Part shown: piece by piece, positions 9,799-20,340 of the stretch
How the letters are laid out: every line of letters begins with the position of its first letter
Position numbering within the stretch: position 1 is the first letter of the stretch
Assembly (NCBI RefSeq): GCF_900129615.1
Contig: NZ_FQWI01000013.1
Span: 1-64,000, forward strand
DNA length: 64,000 nucleotides
Direction: 5' to 3'
Origin: Pectobacterium carotovorum
GTDB lineage: Bacteria; Pseudomonadota; Gammaproteobacteria; Enterobacterales; Enterobacteriaceae
Translations under genes and position numbers: made by a program
The notes under the pieces: model-generated
The model's input: only the letters and a program-made list of their open reading frames with translations
The model's database searches: none
Told to the model about the DNA's origin: nothing

Positions 9799-10362
9799 AT
9801 GAATTTACAGCATCACTTCCTCATTGCTATGCCAGCACTACAGGACTCTGTATTTAAACGTTCGGTGGTCTATATCTGCGAACATAATGAAGACGGAGCC
9901 ATGGGGCTGATCATCAACAAACCGATGGATCAGTTTTCCGTGGAAAATGTGCTGAAAAAGCTAAAAATAGACCCGACACCGCGCGATCCTGCCATTCGAT
10001 TGGATAAACCCGTCTTCATAGGCGGTCCACTGGCGGACGATCGTGGCTTTATTCTGCATACGCCCTGCCCCGGCTTTGGTTCCAGCATCAGTATTTCTGA
10101 GGACACGATGATCACCACGTCCAAAGACGTGCTGGAAACGTTGGGTACGCCTAACCAGCCAAAAAATACGCTGGTCGCCTTAGGCTATTCCGCCTGGGAG
10201 AACGGCCAACTGGAAGAAGAACTGCTGGAGAACGCCTGGCTGACGACGCCAGCCGATAAAGAGATTCTGTTCCACACGCCGATTGCCGAACGCTGGCGGG
10301 CGGCGGCTAGAAAATTGGGCATCGATATTCATAATATCTCCACCGAAGCAGGGCATGCCTGA
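9799..10362 (+). CDS. yqgE: UPF0301/AlgH-family protein YqgE
   Basis: 187 residues, the family length. The N-terminus [19 protein letters not shown] and the motifs [18 protein letters not shown] and [15 protein letters not shown] identify the family. The function is not established; AlgH in Pseudomonas was linked to alginate regulation. Its stop overlaps the yqgF start by one base (TGATG), so the two are translationally linked, as in other gammaproteobacteria. Confidence 0.93.
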   Translation: MNLQHHFLIAMPALQDSVFKRSVVYICEHNEDGAMGLIINKPMDQFSVENVLKKLKIDPTPRDPAIRLDKPVFIGGPLADDRGFILHTPCPGFGSSISISEDTMITTSKDVLETLGTPNQPKNTLVALGYSAWENGQLEEELLENAWLTTPADKEILFHTPIAERWRAAARKLGIDIHNISTEAGHA

Positions 10363-10781
10363 TGGCCAGCAGAACCATTCTTGCCTTTGATTTTGGGACA
10401 AAAAGTATCGGTGTCGCTATCGGTCAGGAGATTACCGGTACGGCACGCGCACTGACCTCGTTCAAGGCGCAGGAAGGAATACCCGACTGGCAAAAAGTGG
10501 AGAAGCTGTTGTCAGAATGGCAGCCCGATTTGGTCGTCGTCGGCCTGCCCCTCAACATGGATGGCACAGAGCAACCGCTGACAGCACGGGCGCGGAAGTT
10601 CGCGAACCGGCTGCATGGCCGTTTTGGCGTCGCTATTGAGTTACACGATGAACGCTTGAGTACGGTGGAAGCGCGTGCCGATCTCTTCGAGCGCGGTGGC
10701 TTTAAAGCGTTGGATAAAGGTAGCGTAGACGCGGCTTCTGCAGTGATTATTCTGGAGAGCTGGTTCGAAGCACAGCTTTAA
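10362..10781 (+). CDS. yqgF: RuvX/YqgF RNase-H-fold nuclease for 16S rRNA processing
   Basis: 139 residues, as in E. coli (138). It has the RNase H/RuvC fold: the first acidic residue lies in [13 protein letters not shown], the second in [14 protein letters not shown] followed by [11 protein letters not shown], and the last in [15 protein letters not shown]. Originally named a Holliday-junction resolvase, the E. coli protein is implicated in 16S rRNA 5'-end maturation. The ATG overlaps the yqgE stop by one base. No gene follows in the same direction. Confidence 0.94.
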   Translation: MASRTILAFDFGTKSIGVAIGQEITGTARALTSFKAQEGIPDWQKVEKLLSEWQPDLVVVGLPLNMDGTEQPLTARARKFANRLHGRFGVAIELHDERLSTVEARADLFERGGFKALDKGSVDAASAVIILESWFEAQL

Positions 10782-10785
10782 AAGA

Positions 10786-10818
10786 CAATCCCGTGTAGCC
10801 GAGGATCCGACCACACGG
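10786..10818 (-). terminator. Probable fbp terminator (may also serve yqgF)
   Basis: Arms TCCCGTGT and ACACGGGA pair across a 16-base loop. Read on the minus strand the hairpin is followed by TTGTCTTTT, so it best fits termination of fbp; in the plus direction no T-run follows. Confidence 0.6.
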
Positions 10819-10862
10819 GACTATATTGATGACTAATTAGCATTAACGACTAATTAATGTAA

Positions 10863-11867
10863 TTAGGCGTCTGGGAATTCACGGATGAAACGTTCGACGT
10901 CATCAACCATGGATTCTGTTCCTACGAAGAACGGTGAACGCTGATGCAGTTTCTCTGGCGTGATATCCAGAATACGGTTTTTACCGTCGCTGGCCTTGCC
11001 GCCCGCCTGCTCCGCCAGAAACGCCATCGGGTTGCATTCGTACAGCAAACGCAGTTTGCCTTTCGGATAGCTCGCCGTGCTCGGGTACAGGTAAATCCCG
11101 CCTTTCAGCAGATTGCGGTGGAAATCCGCCACCAGTGAACCGATGTAACGCGACGTATAAGGACGCTGCGTCTCTTCATCCTGCTCCTGACAGTATTTGA
11201 TGTATTTCTTCACGCCGACAGGAAACTTGATGTAGTTCCCTTCGTTGATGGAATACATATTCCCTTTTTCCGGGAAGCAAACTTTTTCATGCGAGAGACA
11301 GAATACACCGAGCGACGGATCGTAGGTAAAGGCGTGAACGCCGTGACCCGTGGTGTACACCAGCATGGTAGAAGAACCGTAAACGATGTAGCCCGCAGCA
11401 ACCTGCTGACTACCCGGCTGTAAGAAGTCAGCTTCCGTGACTGACGTTCCCAGCGGCGTAATACGGCGATAAATAGAGAAAATCGTACCGACGGAGACGT
11501 TCACATCAATATTCGATGAGCCGTCCAGCGGATCCATCAGAACCACATACTTGGCATTTTCCGCCTTATCACCTTCAAAGATAACAATTTCGTCTTCTTC
11601 TTCGGAGGCGATACCTGCCACTTCACCACGCGCTTTTAATGCAGCTTTCAGTTTCTCATTGGCATACAGATCGAGCTTCATCTGTACTTCGCCCTGAACA
11701 TTAGAAATACCGCTGGCTCCCAGGATATCAACCAAACCCGCTTTATTGATATCACGGTGAATAATCTTGGCACCCAGTTTAATAGCAGACAGCAGCGCGG
11801 TAAGCTCACCTGTGGCGTGAGAGAAATCGTGCTGTTTTTCGACGATAAATTCGCCTAACGTTTTCAT
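10863..11867 (-). CDS. fbp: Fructose-1,6-bisphosphatase class 1
   Basis: 334 residues (E. coli 332). It hydrolyses fructose-1,6-bisphosphate to fructose-6-phosphate in gluconeogenesis. The N-terminus [20 protein letters not shown], the metal site [13 protein letters not shown] with [20 protein letters not shown], and the substrate site near [14 protein letters not shown] are visible. The frame extends upstream to 11945 but ATG 11867 is the conserved start. It lies between yqgF and the divergent mpl; in E. coli fbp-mpl is in a different chromosome region from yqgE-yqgF. Confidence 0.97.
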   Translation of the reverse strand: MKTLGEFIVEKQHDFSHATGELTALLSAIKLGAKIIHRDINKAGLVDILGASGISNVQGEVQMKLDLYANEKLKAALKARGEVAGIASEEEDEIVIFEGDKAENAKYVVLMDPLDGSSNIDVNVSVGTIFSIYRRITPLGTSVTEADFLQPGSQQVAAGYIVYGSSTMLVYTTGHGVHAFTYDPSLGVFCLSHEKVCFPEKGNMYSINEGNYIKFPVGVKKYIKYCQEQDEETQRPYTSRYIGSLVADFHRNLLKGGIYLYPSTASYPKGKLRLLYECNPMAFLAEQAGGKASDGKNRILDITPEKLHQRSPFFVGTESMVDDVERFIREFPDA

Positions 11868-12036
11868 AACACTATTCCAGAATCTACGGATGAAAAGCGG
11901 TTTCATTTCTGCACCGCCAACGTTTGCGCATGCAGTGTAGCCCAAAGAGAAAGTGAGTACCTAGTCAAATCCATTTCTTATGGCGGATTCATAGCGTTAG
12001 AATGTGACGCAGACTCACTGTGAAGATGGAAAATGT

Positions 12037-13422
12037 ATGCGTATTCATATTTTAGGTATCTGCGGCACCTTTATGGGTGGCCTTGCCCTGCTTGCTCGTT
12101 CGCTGGGGCATGACGTCACAGGCTCAGATGCAAATGTTTATCCCCCCATGAGTACCTTACTTGAAGAACAGGGAATCACGCTGATTCAGGGCTACGATCC
12201 GGCACAGCTTAGCCCCGCGCCTGATTTGGTCATCATCGGTAATGCGATGACGCGCGGAAACCCGTGTGTAGAGGCCGTACTGGAACAGGGATTACCTTAT
12301 GTTTCTGGTCCACAGTGGCTGCATGATTATGTGCTGCGCGATCGCTGGGTGATTGCCGTTGCAGGAACGCATGGCAAAACCACCACGGCGGGGATGGTCA
12401 CCTGGATTCTGGAAGATTGCGGCTACCAGCCCGGCTTTGTGATCGGTGGCGTTCCCGGCAACTTCACCGTTTCCGCACGCTTGGGTGACAGCCCGTTCAT
12501 GGTGCTCGAAGCCGATGAATATGATTGTGCATTCTTCGACAAGCGTTCCAAATTCGTACACTACTGCCCAAGAACGCTGGTGCTCAACAATCTTGAGTTC
12601 GATCACGCCGACATCTTTGACGATCTGAAAGCCATTCAGAAACAGTTCCATCACCTTGTGCGACTGGTGCCGGGCAGCGGGAAAATCATCCTGCCAACCA
12701 ACGACCTTAACCTCAAACAGGTGATGGGAATGGGATGCTGGAGTGAACAGGAACTGGTCGGCGAAGAAGGCACATGGCGGGCACAAAAAGTGTCGACCGA
12801 TGCCAGCCAATATCAGGTTTACCTGAATAAAGAACTCGTCGGTGAAGTCCACTGGAAGCTGGTGGGTGAACACAACATGCATAACGGGCTGATGGCCATC
12901 GCTGCCGCGCACCACGTCGGCGTGCTACCCGCTGATGCTTGCCGCGCGCTGGGTGGGTTTATCAACGCGCGCCGCCGCCTTGAATTACGAGGTACAGAGC
13001 ATGGCGTCACCGTTTATGACGATTTTGCGCACCATCCGACTGCGATTCTGGCGACGCTGTCAGCGCTACGTAGCAAGGTTGGCGGCACGGCTCGTATTCT
13101 GGCCGTACTTGAGCCTCGTTCGAACACCATGAAATTGGGAATGTGCAAAAATGAACTGGCGCCGTCATTAGGTCGCGCCGATGAAGTTTTCCTATTCCAG
13201 CCCGCACATATTCCGTGGCAGGTCGTAGAAGTCGCGGAAGCCTGCGTACAGCCCGCTCACTGGAGCGCGGATATTGACACATTGGTAGAAAATATCGTCA
13301 AGACCGCACAGCCTGGCGACCATATTCTGGTGATGAGCAACGGCGGGTTCAGCAACATCCACAATAAGCTGCTGGATGGCCTGAAGAACAAAGCGCAGAA
13401 GGCGAAGGCAGTTCAGGAATAA
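12037..13422 (+). CDS. mpl: UDP-MurNAc:L-Ala-gamma-D-Glu-meso-DAP ligase (murein recycling)
   Basis: 461 residues (E. coli 457). It joins the tripeptide recovered from old murein to UDP-N-acetylmuramate, returning it to peptidoglycan synthesis. It is a Mur-ligase-family enzyme: the N-terminus MRIHILGICGTFMGGLALLA, the P-loop VAGTHGKTTTAGMV, and later EADEYDCAFFDKRSKFVHY, GEHNMHNGLMAIAAA and YDDFAHHPTAI are clear. The longer frame from 12004 is rejected because MRIHILG is the conserved start and GATGGA lies 6-11 bases before ATG 12037. It diverges from fbp. Confidence 0.97.
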   Translation: MRIHILGICGTFMGGLALLARSLGHDVTGSDANVYPPMSTLLEEQGITLIQGYDPAQLSPAPDLVIIGNAMTRGNPCVEAVLEQGLPYVSGPQWLHDYVLRDRWVIAVAGTHGKTTTAGMVTWILEDCGYQPGFVIGGVPGNFTVSARLGDSPFMVLEADEYDCAFFDKRSKFVHYCPRTLVLNNLEFDHADIFDDLKAIQKQFHHLVRLVPGSGKIILPTNDLNLKQVMGMGCWSEQELVGEEGTWRAQKVSTDASQYQVYLNKELVGEVHWKLVGEHNMHNGLMAIAAAHHVGVLPADACRALGGFINARRRLELRGTEHGVTVYDDFAHHPTAILATLSALRSKVGGTARILAVLEPRSNTMKLGMCKNELAPSLGRADEVFLFQPAHIPWQVVEVAEACVQPAHWSADIDTLVENIVKTAQPGDHILVMSNGGFSNIHNKLLDGLKNKAQKAKAVQE

Positions 13423-13472
13423 CAGGTGGAAGCCGTTGTCGTGCACATCGCAACGGTTAAACAGTAGATAGC

Positions 13473-13499
13473 AAAAAGGACGGGAATCCCGTCCTTTTT
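13473..13499. terminator. Bidirectional terminator between mpl and purA
   Basis: AAAAAGGACGGGA and TCCCGTCCTTTTT arms form a near-perfect palindrome between two converging genes, with an A-run on one side and a T-run on the other, giving termination in both directions. Confidence 0.92.
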
Positions 13500-13531
13500 C
13501 ATATTCGCATCACCCATTAAGGGTGGCAAAA

Positions 13532-14863
<1,332 letters not shown>

Positions 14864-14929
14864 CTACCATCTCATTTGGATGCTTTCAGTACTTTTAGCA
14901 CACGATTGCGCACATTTTTCCGCTTAATT

Positions 14930-15130
14930 TTAGCCACCCATCCGGGTACGCAACATGTAGTAGATCACGCACCCTACAACAACTATTCCGCCGCCAAAAC
15001 GGCGCAAAATATTATCCGGCAACAGCGCTATTCCCAAAATCATACGTCGCCAGAGACGAGGAAACAGCAGCGGCCCCAGCCCTTCAAGCACCAAAACCAG
15101 CCCAAGCGCCAGCCAAATCGTTGAATTCAT
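14930..15130 (-). CDS. yjeT: Small inner-membrane protein YjeT (DUF2065)
   Basis: 66 residues. Two hydrophobic segments flank a short basic loop: MNSTIWLALGLVLVLEGLGP and GGGIVVVGCVIYYML, with the conserved LPDNILRRFGGG between them. The function is unknown. The frame extends to 15151, but ATG 15130 matches the E. coli start. It sits between hflC and purA, its conserved place. Confidence 0.9.
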   Translation of the reverse strand: MNSTIWLALGLVLVLEGLGPLLFPRLWRRMILGIALLPDNILRRFGGGIVVVGCVIYYMLRTRMGG

Positions 15131-15201
15131 AACAACCCCTTTTCCCCGCATCAGGTTCGAGCAGGACCAACCCTTTGGATATCTCTCTGCCAGAAAACGG
15201 C

Positions 15202-15232
15202 AAAAAAAAGCCCGGAGAAAGAACCCGGGCTT
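15202..15232 (-). terminator. hflC terminator
   Basis: On the minus strand AAGCCCGG, an 8-base loop and CCGGGCTT are followed by six T, starting 24 bases after the hflC stop: a strong intrinsic terminator separating the hfl operon from yjeT-purA. Confidence 0.88.
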
Positions 15233-15255
15233 GGTGAGACGTCAGTTAATGACTA

Positions 15256-16251
15256 TCAGCGGCGTGGTACCATGCTGCTGTCCGGTGACTTCATGTAGCG
15301 GAAGAAGTCGCTATCCGGGCTGAGAACCATGACGTCCTGATTATTACTGAAGCTGTTTTCGTACGCGCGCAGGCTACGAACGAAAGCGTAGAAATCAGGA
15401 TCTTCACTGAATGCGTTAGCAAACAGTTTCGCGGCTTCAGCATCCCCTTCACCGCGGGACATTCGGCCCTGACGCTCCGCTTCTGCCAGCGTACGGGTGA
15501 CTTCATAGTCTGCCGCCGCTTTCAGTTTTTCAGCTTCTTCCTGACCTTGTGAACGATGGCGACGTGCTACCGCTTCACGCTCTGCACGCATACGTTGGTA
15601 AATCGCGTCAGACACTTCAGTTGGCAGGTTGATTTGCTTAATTCGCACATCGATAACCTCAATACCCAGCGCAGCCATACTGTTAGGGTTGATGTGAGGT
15701 TCGTTGCTCGTCGTCTCTTTCTCGACGCGTGCAGCCGCAGAAGCAATCGCATTATCGGCCTCGGTCGTTTCACCGGTACCTGTATTCAGTGCTTCACGTA
15801 CGTCAGACATCAGTTGACCGCGCGAGTCGGTAACAATGCCTTTCACATCCAGACGACCAATCTCAGAACGCAGACGGTCACTGAACTTACGTTTCAGCAG
15901 CACTTCCGCCTGAGAGATGTCACCACCGCCCGTTGCCAGATAGTAGCGGCTGAAATCGCTGATACGCCATTTCAGGTAGGAATCGACAATCAGGTCTTTC
16001 TGCTCTTTAGTGATAAAGCGGTCAGCCTGGTTTTCCATGGTCTGAATACGCGCATCCAGCATTTTCACTGAATCGATAAACGGAATCTTGAACTGCAATC
16101 CCGGCGCATAAATCAGCGGTTTGTTGTCGTCATCACGCAATACTTTGCCAAAACGCATCACAATGCCGCGCTGGCCTTCCTGCACCACAAACAGTGACGC
16201 ATAGACCACCATCAGTACCAGGATCAGGATAAATAGTAAGGGCTTACGCAT
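15256..16251 (-). CDS. hflC: HflC, FtsH-modulating SPFH/band-7 protein
   Basis: 331 residues (E. coli 334). One N-terminal membrane anchor (MRKPLLFILILVLMVVYASLF) is followed by a periplasmic band-7/SPFH domain (FVVQEGQRGIVMRFGKVLRD) and a helical, Glu/Ala/Arg-rich coiled-coil region (MRAEREAVARRHRSQGQEEA). With HflK it forms the large cage around the FtsH protease at the inner membrane and modulates its activity. It follows hflK with a 3-base gap and is clearly co-transcribed. Confidence 0.96.
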   Translation of the reverse strand: MRKPLLFILILVLMVVYASLFVVQEGQRGIVMRFGKVLRDDDNKPLIYAPGLQFKIPFIDSVKMLDARIQTMENQADRFITKEQKDLIVDSYLKWRISDFSRYYLATGGGDISQAEVLLKRKFSDRLRSEIGRLDVKGIVTDSRGQLMSDVREALNTGTGETTEADNAIASAAARVEKETTSNEPHINPNSMAALGIEVIDVRIKQINLPTEVSDAIYQRMRAEREAVARRHRSQGQEEAEKLKAAADYEVTRTLAEAERQGRMSRGEGDAEAAKLFANAFSEDPDFYAFVRSLRAYENSFSNNQDVMVLSPDSDFFRYMKSPDSSMVPRR

Positions 16252-16254
16252 CGA

Positions 16255-17514
16255 TTATTCTCTCCCTACTCGAGTGAAGTCATCACGCTGCGCATTTGCT
16301 CTGCGCTGATCCATGATATTTCCATTATTACTGCTGCGCGTCTGGTTGCTATTCGCTGCACCGCTGCTGCCAGTGGGCAGACGCAGTGGGTTAGCGCTGC
16401 TACTGTTATTGCTTTGCGTATTTTCACCGCCTTGTCCACGCAGCATCTGATCCAACGGCAGCACCATCAGGTTGCCCCCCTTGTCATTGACCAGAACTTT
16501 ACGGGTATGGCTCAGTACGCGTTCCATCGTTTCGATATACAGACGTTCACGGGTGATTTCCGGTGCCGCTTTATATTCCGGTAATATTCTGGCAAAACGG
16601 GCAACTTCACCCTGAGCTTCCAGAATGGTACGGGTTTTATAAGCGCGAGACTCTTCCAGAATACGCTGCGCCTGACCGTTAGCACGCGGCTGCACTTCGT
16701 TCGCGTAGGCTTCCGCTTCACGAATATATTGCTGTTCGTTTTCACGTGCGGCAATCGCATCATCAAACGCAGCCTTTACTTCTTCCGGCGGGCGCGCGGT
16801 CTGGAAGTTGACGTCCAGCAGCGTGATACCCATGTTGTACGGACGAACGGTTTCTTCCAGTACACGCTGAGTATCCGTACGCACAATGGTACGGCCTTCC
16901 GTCAAAATTTTGTCCATCGTGTACTTACCAATAACGCCGCGCAGCGCGCTGTCAGTTGCCTGACGCAGGCTGTCATCAGCATTGGTTACACTGAACAGAT
17001 ATTGTTCTGGCTGCGTGACACGATACTGCACGTTCATTTCAACGCGCACGACGTTTTCATCTGACGTCAACATCACGCCCGACGTCGCCAATTCACGCAC
17101 CGATTCAACGTTCACCGCGCGAACTGAGTCGATGAAGGTCGGTTTCCAGTTAAGACCGGGTCCGACCAAGTGGCTGAATTTACCAAAACGCGTGACGACA
17201 CCGCGTTCCGCTTCTTTAATGGTATAGAAACCAGTAGCAGCCCAGATGACAACCGCAGCGACGGCAGCGATACCGACGATCCGGCCACCCAGTGCTGGGC
17301 CGCCAGAATTTCCGCTGTTGCTTGAGCCTGAACCTTTACCGCCACCCAGATCGCCGAGTTTTTTGCTCAGCTTACGGAAGATGTCGTCCAGATCCGGAGG
17401 CCCCTGATCTCGGCCACCTTTATTGTTATTTCCGCCAGAGTTGCCGCCATTATTGCTGCTGCTCCCCCACGGGTCGCGGTCTTGTCCGTTATTACCGGGC
17501 TGATTCCACGCCAT
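16255..17514 (-). CDS. hflK: HflK, FtsH-modulating SPFH/band-7 protein
   Basis: 419 residues, equal to E. coli. A Gly/Asn-rich low-complexity cytoplasmic N-terminus (about 75 residues) precedes a membrane segment (IVGIAAVAAVVIWAATGFY), then the SPFH domain (IKEAERGVVTRFGKFSHLVG), a coiled-coil region and an Asn/Ser-rich tail. It partners HflC around FtsH. Located between hflX and hflC. Confidence 0.96.
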   Translation of the reverse strand: MAWNQPGNNGQDRDPWGSSSNNGGNSGGNNNKGGRDQGPPDLDDIFRKLSKKLGDLGGGKGSGSSNSGNSGGPALGGRIVGIAAVAAVVIWAATGFYTIKEAERGVVTRFGKFSHLVGPGLNWKPTFIDSVRAVNVESVRELATSGVMLTSDENVVRVEMNVQYRVTQPEQYLFSVTNADDSLRQATDSALRGVIGKYTMDKILTEGRTIVRTDTQRVLEETVRPYNMGITLLDVNFQTARPPEEVKAAFDDAIAARENEQQYIREAEAYANEVQPRANGQAQRILEESRAYKTRTILEAQGEVARFARILPEYKAAPEITRERLYIETMERVLSHTRKVLVNDKGGNLMVLPLDQMLRGQGGENTQSNNSSSANPLRLPTGSSGAANSNQTRSSNNGNIMDQRRANAQRDDFTRVGRE

Positions 17515-17610
17515 GTTTTAGCTCCATTCTTTATGATAGGTGTTCTTCAGGTTCAATATCCCAGAGTCCGTCAGACTATTTCACCGCTCAGACTGTTTAT
17601 ACCAGTCAAA

Positions 17611-18891
17611 TCAGACAATATAGTCCATCAGTTCCTGCTCTTTTTTGCAGAGGCGGCGCCAGTCAGCAATCGGCATACGAATAACCAAACCAATTTGCCC
17701 ATCCTCTTCAATCCATTCTTTTTCTATTGCCTGAAGCTGGTAAAAACGACTACGCAAGCGTCCTGCCTGCGGGGGAAGATGCAAGGTATGTTGTGCGATT
17801 TCCCCGGAAAGCCGCTCAGTCAATGCCTGAAATAGCAACGGAATACCGTCGCCGGTCTGTGCTGAAAGCCAGACCCGTACCGGTAGATTCTCTTCGTTGC
17901 GATCGATACGCGGAACGAAATCATCCAGCATATCAATCTTGTTCATTACCAACAGCGCAGGTATTTCGTCCGCCTCAATTTCCGCCAATACGTCATGAAC
18001 CGCGTCGATGTTCTCGTCAAGACGAGGATCGGCGGCATCAACAACGTGCAGCAGCAGCGAGGCCTGACGTGTTTCCTGTAATGTAGCCTTAAACGCAGCC
18101 ACCAAATCGTGGGGCAACTGCCGGATAAAACCTACGGTATCCGCCAGCACTGTATCACCCACATCATCCACTTCAATGCGGCGCAATGTTGGATCCAGTG
18201 TGGCAAATAACTGATCGGCGGCATAAACGCCCGCCGATGTAATCTTGTTAAACAGCGTGGATTTACCGGCGTTGGTGTAGCCCACCAGCGAAACGGTAGG
18301 GACATCAGCACGGACCCGCGAACGCCGCCCCTGTTCACGCTGTTTTTCTACCCGCTCAAGACGCGATAATATCTGCGTGATACGGTTACGCAATAAACGA
18401 CGGTCGGTTTCAAGCTGGGTTTCACCCGGGCCACGTAAACCGATACCGCCTTTCTGACGCTCAAGGTGCGTCCAGCCGCGAACCAGTCGGGTCGCAAGGT
18501 GGCGCAGCTGTGCCAGTTCTACCTGTAATTTCCCCTCGTGCGTACGCGCACGCTGGGCAAAAATATCTAAAATCAGTCCGGTACGGTCAATCACCCGACA
18601 CTCGCACAAACGCTCCAGGTTACGTTCCTGAGCTGGCGTCAACGCATGATCAAACAGCACGACAAACGCGCCCGTTTCTTTTACTACCTGAGCAATTTCT
18701 TCAGCTTTGCCTTCCCCGACAAAATACTTGGGGTGAGGCGCCTTACGGCTGCCAGTAACAACCTGCAAGGACTCAATACCGGCAGAAGAAACCAGAGATT
18801 CAAACTCCAGTAGATCTTCTGTATCTCTATCTTGCGAAAAGAAAATATGAACTAATATGGCCCGTTCACCTGATTCATAACGGTCAAACAA
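17611..18891 (-). CDS. hflX: Ribosome-rescue GTPase HflX
   Basis: 426 residues (E. coli 426). HflX splits stalled 70S or 100S ribosomes, notably after heat stress. An N-terminal HflX domain ([20 protein letters not shown] ... [14 protein letters not shown]) is followed by a coiled linker ([19 protein letters not shown]) and a GTPase domain with G1 [10 protein letters not shown]3 DTVGF and G4 NKID. It is downstream of hfq, separated by a terminator-like hairpin that probably lets only part of hfq transcription through. Confidence 0.97.
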   Translation of the reverse strand: MFDRYESGERAILVHIFFSQDRDTEDLLEFESLVSSAGIESLQVVTGSRKAPHPKYFVGEGKAEEIAQVVKETGAFVVLFDHALTPAQERNLERLCECRVIDRTGLILDIFAQRARTHEGKLQVELAQLRHLATRLVRGWTHLERQKGGIGLRGPGETQLETDRRLLRNRITQILSRLERVEKQREQGRRSRVRADVPTVSLVGYTNAGKSTLFNKITSAGVYAADQLFATLDPTLRRIEVDDVGDTVLADTVGFIRQLPHDLVAAFKATLQETRQASLLLHVVDAADPRLDENIDAVHDVLAEIEADEIPALLVMNKIDMLDDFVPRIDRNEENLPVRVWLSAQTGDGIPLLFQALTERLSGEIAQHTLHLPPQAGRLRSRFYQLQAIEKEWIEEDGQIGLVIRMPIADWRRLCKKEQELMDYIV

Positions 18892-18912
18892 GCGAGTAAC
18901 CTCTCAAACGAG

Positions 18913-18970
18913 CAAAAAACACCACAGCGAAGGAGCCGAGCGATGCGTCCAGCTCTCCCGCGCCGTGGTG
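18913..18970 (-). terminator. Terminator/attenuator between hfq and hflX
   Basis: On the minus strand CACCACGGCG pairs with CGCTGTGGTG around an inner GGAG...CTCC stem, and six T follow. It begins 15 bases after the hfq stop. Because hflX lies just beyond in the same direction, it likely lowers rather than abolishes read-through. Confidence 0.8.
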
Positions 18971-18985
18971 AATTGACAATACGCC

Positions 18986-19285
18986 TTATTCGGCGTCATC
19001 AGCTTCCTGCGACTGCTGCTGAGCAGTCGTGTTACTACCGTGATAGTTGTTGCTGCCGCCTGGATTGTTGCTATGGTGAGAGACTGGGCGAGAGGGAACA
19101 ACTGTAGAGATGGCGTGCTTATAAACCATCTGACTTACCGTGTTTTTCAACAAAATCACGAACTGATCGAAAGATTCGATCTGACCTTGCAACTTAATAC
19201 CGTTCACCAAATAAATCGAAACCGGAACACGTTCACGACGCAAAGCGTTCAAGAACGGATCTTGCAAAGATTGCCCCTTAGCCAT
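18986..19285 (-). CDS. hfq: RNA chaperone Hfq
   Basis: 99 residues (E. coli 102). It forms a hexameric Sm ring that pairs small RNAs with mRNAs. Residues 1-67 ([20 protein letters not shown] ... [13 protein letters not shown]) are virtually the E. coli Sm core, including the proximal-face YKHAIS motif and rim arginines RRER. The C-terminal tail is short, rich in Ser, His and Asn, and ends in acidic residues. miaA lies upstream as in other enterobacteria. Confidence 0.98.
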   Translation of the reverse strand: MAKGQSLQDPFLNALRRERVPVSIYLVNGIKLQGQIESFDQFVILLKNTVSQMVYKHAISTVVPSRPVSHHSNNPGGSNNYHGSNTTAQQQSQEADDAE

Positions 19286-19398
19286 TCTATATTTTCCTTA
19301 TTTGTATGTTGTTTGTAACAAAGAACCCTACGGCTCTAAAATAACGGTGTAAAAAAACTTGCACGCTGAGACTCACCGATTGTACACAATCACTCAAC

Positions 19399-20340
19399 CT
19401 ATGCACTAACAACCTGTATCACCTTGTCCAGTGCTTCAGTCGGTTTTTCGCTATCCAGCCAGCAGACATCATCCCAACCGCGCAGCCAGGTCATTTGCCG
19501 CTTCGCTAACTGACGCGTCGCACAAATTCCCCGATAAACCATCTCATCGTAATCAATTTCACCGGATAAATATGACCACATCTGGCGATAACCAACGCAA
19601 CGAATAGAGGGCATATCCGTATGAAGGTCATGCCGGGCAAACAATGTCCGGGCTTCTGTCTCAAAACCTGCCGCCAACATCTGATGAAAACGCTGTTCAA
19701 TCCGCTCATGCAACAATTCACGCGTCGCCGGGGCGATAGCAAACTGATGAACCTGATAGGGCAGCGCGTCGCCAGACGTTTTTGTCAGTTCAGTTAAAGT
19801 GTTACCTGAAACGAAAAAAACTTCCAGTGCTCGCGAGAGTCTCTGCGGATCATTTGGATGAATCCGAATTGCTGCTACCGGATCGATCTCACTGAGCTGC
19901 CGATGCATCGCTTCCCAGCCGATTTCTTTTGCCTGCTCTTCAATGCGTTGGCGCACGGCAGGGTCGGCTGACGGCAGAGGAGAAAGTCCCTCCAGCAGCG
20001 CCTTGAAATACAGCATCGTCCCCCCGACTAACAGGGGAATGCGCCCGGCAGCGGTAATGTCCGCCATCTCACGTAACGCATCGCGGCGAAAATCCGCCGC
20101 AGAATAGGATTCTGTCGGATCGAGAATGTCGATTAACCGATGCGGTGCCAGTGCCAGCTCTTCCGCACTCGGCTTCGCCGTCCCAATATCCATGTCTTTA
20201 TAGATGAGGGCGGAATCTACGCTAATCAACTCTACCGGCAAATATTCTCGTAACGCCATTGCCAATGCCGTTTTTCCTGACGCCGTCGGCCCCATGATAA
20301 AAATAGCGGGCGGCAACGGCGCGTTTTCTACATCACTCAT
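19399..20340 (-). CDS. miaA: tRNA dimethylallyltransferase
   Basis: 313 residues (E. coli 316). It adds a dimethylallyl group to A37 of tRNAs reading codons that start with U. The P-loop [11 protein letters not shown], the catalytic-Asp region [21 protein letters not shown] and the [14 protein letters not shown] motif are visible. The ATG overlaps the end of mutL by 8 bases, indicating translational coupling. Confidence 0.97.
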   Translation of the reverse strand: MSDVENAPLPPAIFIMGPTASGKTALAMALREYLPVELISVDSALIYKDMDIGTAKPSAEELALAPHRLIDILDPTESYSAADFRRDALREMADITAAGRIPLLVGGTMLYFKALLEGLSPLPSADPAVRQRIEEQAKEIGWEAMHRQLSEIDPVAAIRIHPNDPQRLSRALEVFFVSGNTLTELTKTSGDALPYQVHQFAIAPATRELLHERIEQRFHQMLAAGFETEARTLFARHDLHTDMPSIRCVGYRQMWSYLSGEIDYDEMVYRGICATRQLAKRQMTWLRGWDDVCWLDSEKPTEALDKVIQVVSA

